A DNA stretch of 64,000 nt from Ariolimax columbianus. Its lineage: Eukaryota > Mollusca > Gastropoda > Stylommatophora > Arionidae. Where the stretch lies: positions 68,210,185-68,274,184 of the forward strand of contig JAVGWX010000007.1 of the NCBI GenBank assembly GCA_036924085.1. Direction: 5' to 3'. Both the position numbers and the translations under genes were made by a program. The notes below the pieces were generated by a model. That model was not told where the DNA came from and did no database searches. It saw nothing but the letters and a program-made list of their open reading frames with translations. How positions within the stretch are numbered: the first letter of the stretch is position 1; each line of letters begins with the position of its first letter. Positions 45,017 through 55,471 of this stretch are shown here, in pieces.

Positions 45017-45155
45017 TTATGTGTTTGCCTCACTAGTTTCTACTGGCGGAGGCGCGCCTATTCCGACCCAGACCGCAGTCAATTTGGGCGATATTAAGAC
45101 GCATAAACCAGTGCTTGGATGCGTGTGTGTATCTGTTTGTACCTAGCCTGGTATT
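45017..45155. repeat. Dispersed repeat G, copy 2
   Basis: Close match to 37085-37220 (TGTTTGCCTCACTAGTTTCT, ACTGGCGGAGGCGCGCC). Preceded by a T-rich tract. Confidence 0.7.
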
Positions 45156-45279
45156 TCCGTGATGTTCCTCCCGTTGTTCCTCGCTTTTGATGTTCCTAGT
45201 TGTCCGCCGTAGGTATTTGCATAAATATGCACAATAGTTTTCCTGGGACCATTTTTATTTTCTGTCATACTTGATTCGG

Positions 45280-45318
45280 ATCTCTTTTTTTTTTTGTATC
45301 CTGATTTCTGTCTTTCTT

Positions 45319-45359
<41 letters not shown>

Positions 45360-45400
45360 CCTTCTTTTTTTTTTTTTTTTTTTTTTTCCTTCTATTTTAT
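45280..45400. repeat. Homopolymer cluster (T, C35, T27)
   Basis: A run of T, then about 35 consecutive C, then about 27 T. Exact lengths are likely to be unreliable in any assembly. The Gly/Lys-rich minus frame at 45255-45590 is an artefact of these runs. Confidence 0.9.
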
Positions 45401-46930
45401 AAAAAAAAATATAAAGCCCCCTCATACATTTTATACACAATTGTGAAGATAGCAGTGTAGTGAGGTGTACAACGAGAATGAATGAGATGGAATGATTGGG
45501 AAATATAACAAACAATATACTTGATACATAAGGATTAAGAGTACAATATAAATTAATTGAAAAGTGTCTTCCTTCTGTTGTGAGGCCCATCTGTGTTGAC
45601 TTCCTTCTGTCTGGTCTTGGTGTATCAGGTTTTGCCTGCTCTCATATTTTTCCATCGCATTCATGTACTCCAACTTGTAAGCGATTCACTGATTTGTAGC
45701 GACAAGCTAAAGAACCCGCACAGAAAAGGTGGAGCGGGAAAGAAACATAGAGAAGAGAGTGAAGCCAGTATAGACCTCTGAAACAAATCTATCCGTGCAT
45801 AACCAGAAAGTATTCCAAATACCACCAGATCGCTCGAGTCACGTGGTGGCTTATAATGTTTGTTTTACAGTTCGTGTCTTTCACTCAAGCATCCCTTACT
45901 ACATTCATCCTGCAGTTATAAACCACATAAAGAGGGCGGTAGTTATACAACCATTCCCTAGGCTTGACTTATATTTCTGGCTAAACAAGTTAGCTCAATG
46001 GAGTCTTTTGTAGAGCATTCGCCTCAAGGCTAATTTTAGATCTGAGGTCGTTAATTATGGGTAAGAAGGCTGAGGGTGCGGGTTGCGCAAAGATAAACAT
46101 ATACAGAGACACATTAGAACAGTAAATTATGTCAGGGATTCACGCAGGTCTGTCCTTTAATCGTCTAATCAGGACGTCGGTCTGACAGTGTATACGGGGT
46201 ATAACTATTTGACTCCTCTGGCTGTCATTTTGTTTGTTCTGAGCTCAGTTTTATGGAATAGTTGTGGGCATGTGATTGTGTTTTGTGACTAGTTTTTCTC
46301 AGCTGATGTGGACTGACAATCGTAAAAGACATTGGTGGACGCCACGAAGGAATAGAACGGTTTGTGTCTCTGATTTTCGTCCTGTCTTCCTATTCCCTGT
46401 TTTTTCATCAAGTACTTCCCGCTCTTCATTTTCTTCTTCGTCGTCTTTATCTTATTTTTATTATTCTTCTTGTTATCCTTCTTTGTCACTTGTATTTGTG
46501 ATTTTCTCTTTCGTCATTCTTTCTCGTTTCCCTTTTCGCACCCTTCATAATAATGTTCTGTCTTGTCTTCTTCTACATTGTATGTTCCTTCTTTTTTCTA
46601 TTCTGCTTCAAATTCTACTTCTCGGCTTTAAGTACAATTATGTTTTATTATGCTTGTCTTTGTCTCCTTCCTCAGAGACTGCCCATCTGTCGATCTATCG
46701 TGCGTGTTTCCACCTGAACCAAGACGCCTTCGCCGGAAATATTGTTTATTTGTGATCGTTTTCAGCTAATTGATACGATCGGGTATTGTACGTGTCTGGT
46801 ATGGTCGATCAATAAATATGGACAGTAGAAGTACCAGGAATTGGATGAAACTTAGGGTTGAAGCTCGGCGGCAAGGCACCATTTCATATAAAGTTAGTGC
46901 TATAGCGGTTTAACTGCTGTATGCGATGAT
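45401..46930. other. Non-coding, nothing recognised
   Basis: A frame at 46276-46755 (159 codons, Ser/Phe-rich) has no domain and follows T/C-rich composition. A tRNA-like pair (GTTAGCTCAATGGAGTC, then GATCTGAGGTCGTTAATT) near 45990-46060 is too degraded to call. Confidence 0.35.
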
Positions 46931-46934
46931 GTGT

Positions 46935-47170
46935 ACGCGTAACAGTAGCAGAGTGGTAGAGAGTTCGCTTCTAAGAAAAGGTAAATAGTTTGATATCCGT
47001 TGTCGACTCGTTCCAGTTTATCCAGCTGTAAATGAGTGCCAGACCAACTGTAGGTAAGGAAAATCGGCGCACATGAAAGTAAATGATGACCACCTCATAA
47101 AAAACCAAGGCTTGTACAATAGTTTTTAACACGTCATCCCCAACAGGAGTGTCTGTAATGGAATCACCTA
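46935..47170 (+). repeat. SINE family B, copy 3
   Basis: A-box-like GTAGCAGAGTGGTAGAGAG, then CAGCTGTAAATGAGTGCCAG, a block ending CACCTCATAAAAAACC, and CGTCATCCCCAACAGGAGTG. Shares the order of family B. The B-box is weak. Confidence 0.78.
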
Positions 47171-47199
47171 TACCTTTCACAAGTTGAATACATATTTTT

Positions 47200-47690
47200 G
47201 TAAGAATTTATTTGGATTTTTTTTATAAGTCTTTCCCGATGTATCTGTCAGATTTGACTGCTTTACTTCATAGTCCGTGGTCAGTGACCATCACGCCTAC
47301 TTATAGGGTATTTAAAGGCAGCAACAAACTCCTTTTACTTCACTCGGTTTGCAGTCATCTTTCATACAGTGTCCCAGCTCTGATTCATGATTTCCATTAC
47401 GGCTTCAACGGCCCTTCGCCAAGTTGTCTTAAGTCGGTCTCTTTTTCGTCTTCTCTCTTGGGTCCAAACATTGGTAGTTCTGCAACGTGTTGATCACGTG
47501 TCTTCTGGAAGAGATGTCTTTAAATGGTAAAGTAACAACGATGTTTCTATTAATTGTTGACTGATATCTTGTTCGTATCTTCTTGTCGCTCCGTATGAAG
47601 CATAGGACAACATCTGAAATAGAGGACCGAACTTGGGCCAGTGCCAAAGCACTTATGTACGCTCTTGTAGCTGAAGTTTCCATTGTGTGC
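47200..47690. other. Unrecognised; minus-strand open frame 47429-47683
   Basis: The 84-codon minus frame contains KKIRTRYQSTINRNIVVTLP and HVINTLQNYQCLDPREK. It reads like real protein more than random sequence and may be part of a mobile-element polyprotein, but I do not recognise the family. Confidence 0.3.
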
Positions 47691-47794
47691 CACTATTGTT
47701 GTAATAATGTTGTTATTCCCATACACAACTCTCTGTAGTCGCCCTTTACAACGTGATAAGAAAGTTACTGTTTTCCTATTCTATTTTCCTAAAT

Positions 47795-48046
47795 TTTTTT
47801 ATTTTTATTGCGTTCGCGTTTTTTCTCTAATCCCAGAGGCAGTGGGCGTTGCACTGTGGGTTTTTTTTTGCACCTGTCCGCCCAGTACATCCGACTTCAG
47901 CATGCATTTTATGTTAGGGCCTGCTTTCTCCTGCATTTTCTAAGGGTTTGCTTCCCCGGGGTAACGGCCGGTGCTGTGATGGGGATCGAACCCAGCACCT
48001 CCTGATTGTCAGCCGTGTCACTTAACCACTAGCCCACGTCTTCCTC
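47795..48046 (-). repeat. SINE family A, copy 5
   Basis: Full-length, same orientation as the other four. TSD TTTTCCTAAAT (47784-47794) against TTTTCCTTAAAT (48047-48058), one indel. B-box GGGATCGAACCC intact. Confidence 0.92.
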
Positions 48047-48069
48047 TTTTCCTTAAATGAACACCACTA

Positions 48070-49345
48070 TGATTACAGGTATGTGTATGCATATACACGT
48101 ATGTTTACATGCATGTTTACAACAGACAATGTTAACAGACAATGTTAACAGACATGTTCACATACATGTTTACAGACATATGATTACAGACATATGTTCA
48201 TATACTTGATTGCTGACATATGATTGCAGACATACGTTCACATACATAATTACAGACATATGATTACAGACATATGTTCACATACATGATTACAGACATA
48301 TGATTACAGACATATGTCCACATACATGATTACAGACATATGATTACAGGCATATGTTCACATACATGATTACACACATAAGATTACATACATGATTACA
48401 GACATATGATTACAGGCGTATGTTCACATACATGATTACAGACATATGTTCACATACACGATTACAGACATATGATTACAGGCATATGTTCACATACACG
48501 ATTACACACATAAGATTACATACATGATTACAGACATATGATTACAGGCGTATGTTCACATACATGATTACAGACATATGATTACATACATATGTTCACA
48601 TACATGATTACAGACATATGCTTACGGGCATATGTTCACATACATGATTACAGACATATGATTACAGGCATATGTTCACATACATGATTGCACACATAAG
48701 ATTACATACATGATTACAGACATATGATTACAGGCGTATGTTCACATACATGATTACATACATATGATTACATACATGATTACATACATATGATTACATA
48801 CATGATTACAGACATATGATTACAGACATAGGATTACAGACATATGTTCACATACACGATTACAGACATATGATTACAGGCATATGTTCACATACATGAT
48901 TACACACATAAGATTACATACATGATTACAGACATAAGATTACATACATGATTACAGACATATGATTACAGGCGTATGTTCACATACATGATTACAGACA
49001 TATGATTACATACATATGATTACAGACATATGATTACAGACATATGATTACAGACATATGATTACAGACATATGATTACAGACATATGATTACAGACATA
49101 TGATTACAGACATATGATTACAGACATATGATTACAGACATATGATTACATACATATGATTACAGACATATGATTACATACATATGATTACATACATATG
49201 ATTACAGACATATGATTACAGACATATGATTACAGACATATGATTACAGACATATGATTACAGACATATGATTACAGACATATGATTACAGACATATGAT
49301 TACAGACATATGATTACAGACATATGATTACAGACATATCAATAA
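48070..49345. repeat. 14-bp satellite (ACATATGATTACAG), about 90 units
   Basis: The left two-thirds is a higher-order mix of ACATATGATTACAG and ACATATGTTCACAT with ACATGATTACAG variants. The right third (from about 49010) is nearly pure 14-bp units. There is little coding potential. Confidence 0.97.
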
Positions 49346-49639
49346 ATTATTTGCATTCACTATCTGCTCGTTTAGTATGCTAATTGCACACACACGTTTT
49401 TACCAATTAAAGCCACCAAAAGAGATCTTCACAAGTCAAAACCAACTGTCTATGTTCTTTACAGAGCCGTGTGCATAGTGTAAACAGACGTCAGAGCCAT
49501 CGACGAAAACATTGATATGTACATTTAGACTGTTCACATTTGTTTTCTTTATTGCACAAGTTTGTAGACTTAAAAATACATTAATAATAAATGTCAAGCA
49601 ACATTTATGTACAGTTAATTTCATCTTGCTTGTGTGATC
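49346..49639. other. AT-rich, nothing recognised
   Basis: Flank of the satellite with no identifiable feature. Confidence 0.35.
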
Positions 49640-50500
49640 TTTTTCTTCTTCTTATGGGAGACTTGTCTCTGTGAGTCGGTGCTCAGTGCTTTGGCTAAGC
49701 ATATAACAGTCCTGCGGAATATGTTCGGCTATCTGTGCTGCTGGTCCGCACGTACACATGGGGGATGGAGCTCATTTGAGTCTTTTTAAGTGGCCATTCA
49801 ATGTGCTATGTCCGTTCACACACGAAACAGAATCTCTTCCTCCACTCGTTCAAGGCAGTGATAGTTGTCTTTCGTTTGGTAAACTTTCCTTTGTCTTGGA
49901 TACGGATCTTTTTTTTTTTTTTTTGGAAGTGAACTGTTTGTTCTTTCTGTTCTCGTGCAGCTCTCTACTTTGCCAACATATCTGCTGTGTCATTTCCAAG
50001 GTATGCCAAATTGTGATGGTATCCACTGTAGCACTATCCTTCCCTTAGTTTTTCGCTTAAGGCTATTTATAACTCTTGACACTGTATTGTTATCGAGGGC
50101 TTGTATCTGTAAGGAATACAGCCTGTTGGCATTGGCTTGTTGTGTTGCAAATCATTTCTGGGGCAATAGGCAATAGTTAGTGATTGTACTTCAACTGAGC
50201 AGTTTGACTATAATTTTCCAGTGGATGAGCTAGTGGTTTCGCCTTCTTTATCTGAATAGACAACTTAGATTCATGCACCTCTATTCTTCGTATTGCTGAT
50301 CCATCGGTATATACCTGGATCCATGTTTCTGTGAGGTATAGTTTCTGTGGAGTATAGTTTCTGTGGGGTATAGTTTCTGTGGGGTATAGTTTCTTCAATC
50401 GTGTCGTATGCTGCTGCTGCTTTCTTATGGGGAGGATTTTGCTCTCCCACTTGGCAGGTGTCAGTTATTAATGTTTCTAAGCTGAGGTTTTGGTGCTGTT
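49640..50500 (-). pseudogene. LINE RNase H and C-terminal knuckle fragment (second family)
   Basis: The minus strand from about 50400 gives a repeat-expanded start (LYPTETIPHRNYTPQKLY), then TWIQVYTDGSAIRRIEV with the RNase H first Asp. Further on there is a broken SQFGIP..DTADMLAK stretch corresponding to PSHCGIPGNETADRLAK. Near 49700-49770 it ends with a CVCGPAAQIAEHIPQDCY-like knuckle. It differs clearly from the main LINE. A 16-bp repeat (TGTGGGGTATAGTTTC) lies at 50335-50395. Confidence 0.7.
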
Positions 50501-51574
50501 GTGCTCAGGTGGCTAGAAGGGCATTAGATTTACCTGAGTGGTGTCTTGTAATTCATCGTTAAATGTTCTGAGATGAAATATGTGATTTTTGGTAAGGGGG
50601 TGGCGGGGGAGGGGGGGGGCGTTGCATTCTACAAGGTGAGATATTTTTAATATTCTAAAATCTGTTTGCGCGATCTGAAATGTTTTACTAGAATATATTC
50701 ATCTAGTTTCTGTGTTTAAACTATTTTAATATTAAGCAGAAAACGAATTTGTTTACTAAATTTGAAATATCAGGTCCCATTCTTCATAGAACCGCTGTAG
50801 ACCATGACAAATAAAGTCATTGCTTTTTTAACGGTATTTCACTAAACGATGCATTTTATAGACTTAAACGCAAACGAGATTTACTGCTCTATACTTTCGA
50901 CTTTAAATGATCATACAGTGTGTACACGCACAACCGTTGGTATTTGTCCCTATAGATGTTTACTTCAGTACAAAGTACCACACATTTTTTTTCTTGAATG
51001 TGACTTTACACATTCATTGTATTACCTCTGATGTCTTAGCCTGTGACGATTCTAATTTTATGTCGATTTGTTCAGCTCATCTCTTACGACTCCATATTTT
51101 CGCCTGTGGCTCTCTTCTACATTCCCTTGCTAATTGTTATATGGTCTCTCTATATTTCGTTGCTCCAGTGTTTTCCTTAGCGTACATCTTATCCATCTCT
51201 ACTGTATTTCTTTTTATGTTCTCTAAATTCTTATTTTCCCAAAAGTATGATATCCATCAGTCTTTTTTTTCTACTGTTGTCTCCTGTGATGTGTGTATTC
51301 CAAAAGCGCCCGATCATTATGTATCTGCAAATTGTTACACTATATACTATTCTCCTTTGAGTGCCAAGCGCACACCCCCCACCAACCCCCCTCCCCGACT
51401 GTGCATTAAAAAGTTAAAAGCAATCCTATAAATCCTCACTGCAAATATCTGGATTAATCCTTTTTTCAAATGTGTTTCATTGAAACTAAATTATGTATTG
51501 TACCTAAGCTTCAATAAAAAGACGACAAAAGTTTTAAGTAAATTAGTTTCCTTAAGTTAAGACTACAGTTTCAC
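50501..51574. other. Non-coding, nothing recognised
   Basis: The frame 50907-51431 (174 codons) is open but hydrophobic, Ser/Phe-rich and starts at a non-ATG-supported site. No domain recognised. G-rich run near 50597-50620. Confidence 0.35.
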
Positions 51575-51830
51575 TTTGTCTCCGAGTGGCAAAGCGGTTA
51601 GGCGGATGGATTCTCATAGGAAAAGTCCCAGGTTCGATCCCAGCTGTAAAATGGGTACTTGACCTCCTGACTTACTCCAGGGAAGACAATGTAACGAGAA
51701 AGAGAACTAGTTACCCCACCTCATCAAAAACTGAGCACTAGTTCTAGTACAAGAACACCGCTAACACTTCATCTCCAATGGCAGTGTCTGATATGAAACT
51801 ACACCGTTATCATTTTAAGTCCAGCCCCAC
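51575..51830 (+). repeat. SINE family B, copy 4
   Basis: Best-preserved head of the family: A-box GAGTGGCAAAGCGGTTAGGC and B-box GGTTCGATCCCAGC. Then AGCTGTAAAATGGGTACTTG, TTACCCCACCTCATCAAAAA, CTTCATCTCCAATGGCAGTG. The head resembles a Ser/Leu-type tRNA but has no matching acceptor end. Confidence 0.82.
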
Positions 51831-52134
51831 CTTCCTACTGCTCATCTTGTGACTGCCCTTTAACATTCCATAACCGTCAGTCGAACGTTATATCACATCA
51901 TCCTCTTATTTCCTGTTCTGTATTTCTTTTGTTTTATTCCCGATGGCGTGACTTGTAAGGGCGTTGATACGACATATCTCGTGTTAAGTGCTGTCAGGTC
52001 TCTATAGCGAATCAATAGCACACTGCTTCAGACATGCAGAGAATGTTAATGCGTGTTCTGGTTTATGTACCAATAGACGTGGCTTGTTTAGTATCATGTT
52101 ACCTATCTGATGTGGCCTGGTGTTTGTAACAGGT
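51831..52134. other. Non-coding, nothing recognised
   Basis: No identifiable feature. Confidence 0.35.
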
Positions 52135-52650
52135 GTGTGTTTGTGAGAATCGATGCTTCCTTTGGTGGTATCAACAAACAATCGTGCGTGTGTTTATGGG
52201 ATTCGATGTAACCTCCGGTTTCATCAACAAACAATCGTACGTGTGTGTGTGTGTGTATCACCGCGTCCTCTGGTGTTATCAATAAACAATCGTACGTGTT
52301 TGTAAGAATCGTTACGTCGCACAGCGTTATCAACAAACAATCGTGCGCGTGTTTATGAGACTCTATGTAACCTCCACTTTTATCAACAAACAACCGTACG
52401 TGTGTTTGTGTGCATCGCCGCGTCCTATAGTGTTGTCCACAAATAATCTTACGTGTGTTTGTGTGCATCCCCGCGTCCTCTAGTGTTGTCAACAAATAAT
52501 CTTACGTGTGTTTGTTAGAATCGTTGCGTCGCCCAGTTTTATCAACAAACAATCGTTCGTGTGTTTGTGAGAATCGTTGGCGTCACCCAGTTTTATCAAC
52601 AAACAATCGTACGTGTGTTTGTGAGAATCACACGTCTCTTGGAGAATATC
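52135..52650. repeat. About 53-bp tandem repeat
   Basis: About 9 diverged units containing CAACAAACAATCGTACGTGT and GTTTGTGAGAATCG. The word recurs at 52172, 52225, 52279, 52331 and 52384. The 130-codon minus frame at 52103-52495 is made of this repeat. Confidence 0.9.
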
Positions 52651-53950
52651 CCTGTATCCGACAGTGTTACCAGCACACACTCCCACGCGTGCTTGTGGAA
52701 GCACGATACATGTGTCCCATTTAATGTCGAATACCAGAGTCGGCGTTCAATATACGTAACTCAAAACGTGTTCATGGATTCTCTGAGATATCGTTGCACT
52801 GAATAAATACGCATTAACAAAATTGCTCACAGTTGTGTCAGAGACCTAAACGGCCATGTATGTCATTGAGCAAATCGTACTATATATTTTGCATTCAAAT
52901 ATTTTGATATGTGACTTTTAATAACGACTATTCGACATTGTCAATAAACTTAAATGTTGTTTATAGAGCTTTATAAAACTAAACAGAAGAAAGTATACAA
53001 TTTTGTTATATTTATTTTATTTACAAATTACTAATCACCTAAGAGGTACTAGGAATGAAAAGAATAAGGCCACTTCCACCTTCCTATCATGTTGTAAAAG
53101 ACGACTAAAGAGAGTTGTGCTTGGACCAACAACCTCATCAGGTAAACAAAATATTGCTATTATAATGAGCCGCTGCAAACGCTCATATACAGACTTCTTG
53201 CAGACGGGCCAACAGCAGTTGTGGCGTATACCTCACATTGAAACGTAAAGATAAATGCAGTGATTGAATGAATTATCTTGGAATGTCTTATTATATAGAT
53301 AAACAATATTGTTGGCCCGGAACATTGTTTTAATGTTCCTCCACCCCAAGCGAAAAGGTTAAGAAAGCGGGTTGGAGTGAGTAAATGGTATTGTTGTACT
53401 GTGTTGTGGGTGTTGTTCTTGCTATACGAATACATGCCATAGACACGGTCATTCTCTGCACACTGTTATCATTCAGTCCAACGTTTTTAGCCGTCTATGG
53501 CTTTCATTTAAAAAAATAGATTTACATTTGTAATGACAGAAATCAATGAATACTTCGGCCAGTATGTCTTAGCAATGTAAATTAACTCACAAGGAAGGAT
53601 GAGAGCATCATATTCCGACCGAGAACCCAACACATCCTACTTAACAAGCACTTGAACAGAATCCAACCACAGCACACTCCCAGCTGTGTACACACCCATA
53701 TGAAACCGTTGATCATCATCTCTTTGAGTGCTCAGCGCTCAACGATTTTAGGAAAATGCTATTTCCTCCACGGCCAGATACATATAACACTCTGTAGGGC
53801 ACTAGACAACAGCTGATAAATACGTGCAGATACCATTACATGCATTTGGTCGAAGAGCGAGAGCCCGGATGCTGCTGGATCCGCAACAATAACTATATGT
53901 CTTATCAAACATTTGACAAAAATCACAACACACGAGAAAGCTTCATCTTC
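52651..53950. other. Non-coding, nothing recognised
   Basis: AT-rich sequence with short unassigned frames. 53640-53740 may encode a fragment (HPYETVDHHLFECSALNDF) resembling the knuckle-containing end of a LINE polyprotein, but it is too short to call. Confidence 0.35.
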
Positions 53951-53954
53951 AGCT

Positions 53955-54268
53955 CGTAACTCATTCACTGTGCTACATCTTCAGCTCGTAACTCATTCAC
54001 TGTGCTACATCTTCAGCTCGTAACTCAGTCACTGTGCTACATCTTCAGCCTGTAACTCATTCACTGTACTAGATCTTCAGCCCGTAACTCATTCACTGTG
54101 CTACATCTTCAGCTCGTAACTCATTCACTGTGCTAGATCTTCAGCCCGTAACTCATTCACTGTGCTACATCTTCAGCTCGTAACTCATTCACTGTGCTAC
54201 ATCTTCAGCTCGTAACTCATTCACTGTGCTAGATCTTCAGCCCGTTACTCATTCACTGTGCTACATCA
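53955..54268. repeat. 32-bp minisatellite, about 10 copies
   Basis: Unit CTCATTCACTGTGCTACATC, TTCAGCTCGTAA, with a CTAGATCTTCAGCCCG variant interspersed. Confidence 0.95.
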
Positions 54269-55471
54269 TCGGCTTATAATAAACATTTAAAAACCTCTGT
54301 CATCTCCGGACGAACAACGCATCGCGCGCAGCTACAAGAGGGAATAATACATTATTTTTGATGGAAAAACAACAATTACAAATTGGAAATAATCGGTAAA
54401 GATGAACTGAACGAGGATGTTTGCTGCAAAACCAATATAACTGTAAATACTAAAAGACAAAAGTGTGTGTACATTGACTTCTAGCGATGAGCCTAAAGTG
54501 CCTCTGAGGTAGAAACTTCAATTAGGTTGACTCAATGTTACGCAACAAAGTGTGCAGACTAAGCATAACATTAGTTAGCAGGCTCTCTAGTTAATTATAT
54601 CATCTGAATTTATGTTTACAGCTTGGAGCAATCGTTTTTAATTTGTATTTCCATTTCTTCTCTTACAGTGAACCCGAGAGCCATGATTTTGATTGACGAT
54701 TGGAGGTAAATAAAGCAGGCACAGATTAATTCAACTCGAATACTGGCCTGGTTTAAAGCGGAATTAATTGTACAAACAGTGTCGTACAACAAGGGGTTCA
54801 AGTGACTGGCATGGTAGTGATTGACGGCAAGATGACTAACGACAATGACGTTTGCAGTAGAGATAGTGACGTGGTTGGTAGCTGTTACCACGCTAGACCT
54901 CATACATATAAGGCCTAAGGATGTATATCTTAATGATGGTTAGTTCTTTATCATCCGTGTTAAAGATGTAAAACGCCGATTGTGACCATTTTAAAATTTG
55001 TGTCCTATTTATTTTCGTATGGAAAAATATGTCAAGGAATGCTTGGGCGCGATTCTGGAGCAGTCTGGAGAATTGGCAAGAGATTGAGTTTCTTTCAGAC
55101 GAGTTGTGATGGGAGCGACATTGTGCAAAGGACATGCAATATGATGATGAGGGTCGAATTTATACACGAGGCCACGAAGTTATGACAGTGTTAAAAGAAA
55201 GAAACAACGACTTTTACTTGAATGAAGAATGTAACTATTTTGAGAGGGACGATTTCCAAAGTTTACATTCATATTGTGTTGCTACAATCTAGATGATTTA
55301 TGCAAATCCCCATTAGTGTTTGACATTTATCATTAGTTTCTTGTCACTGGACATTTATAGCAAGACCATTATGTCATGCCTGTTACCAATTCAAAGGTGA
55401 CGTGTAAGAGGATGACTTGGGGGAATAATGTGAATATTTGGTGAGTGAAGATTCCACACGGTTATAGCAAT
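54269..55471. other. Upstream region of the 55.4-57.3 kb ORF
   Basis: Unique-looking AT-rich sequence. I see no TATA box placed convincingly and no repeat. Possible 5' UTR, intron or promoter of the downstream ORF. Confidence 0.35.

Noticed and set aside
45255..45590. Gly- and Lys-rich minus frame
   Set aside because: Encoded by the poly-C and poly-T homopolymers.
50907..51431. 174-codon hydrophobic frame
   Set aside because: Phe/Ser/Tyr-rich composition follows T/C-rich DNA. No domain, no repeat copy and no supporting start context.
51575..51660. Possible tRNA gene
   Set aside because: A- and B-boxes are present but there is no acceptor-stem pairing, and the body matches SINE family B copies elsewhere.
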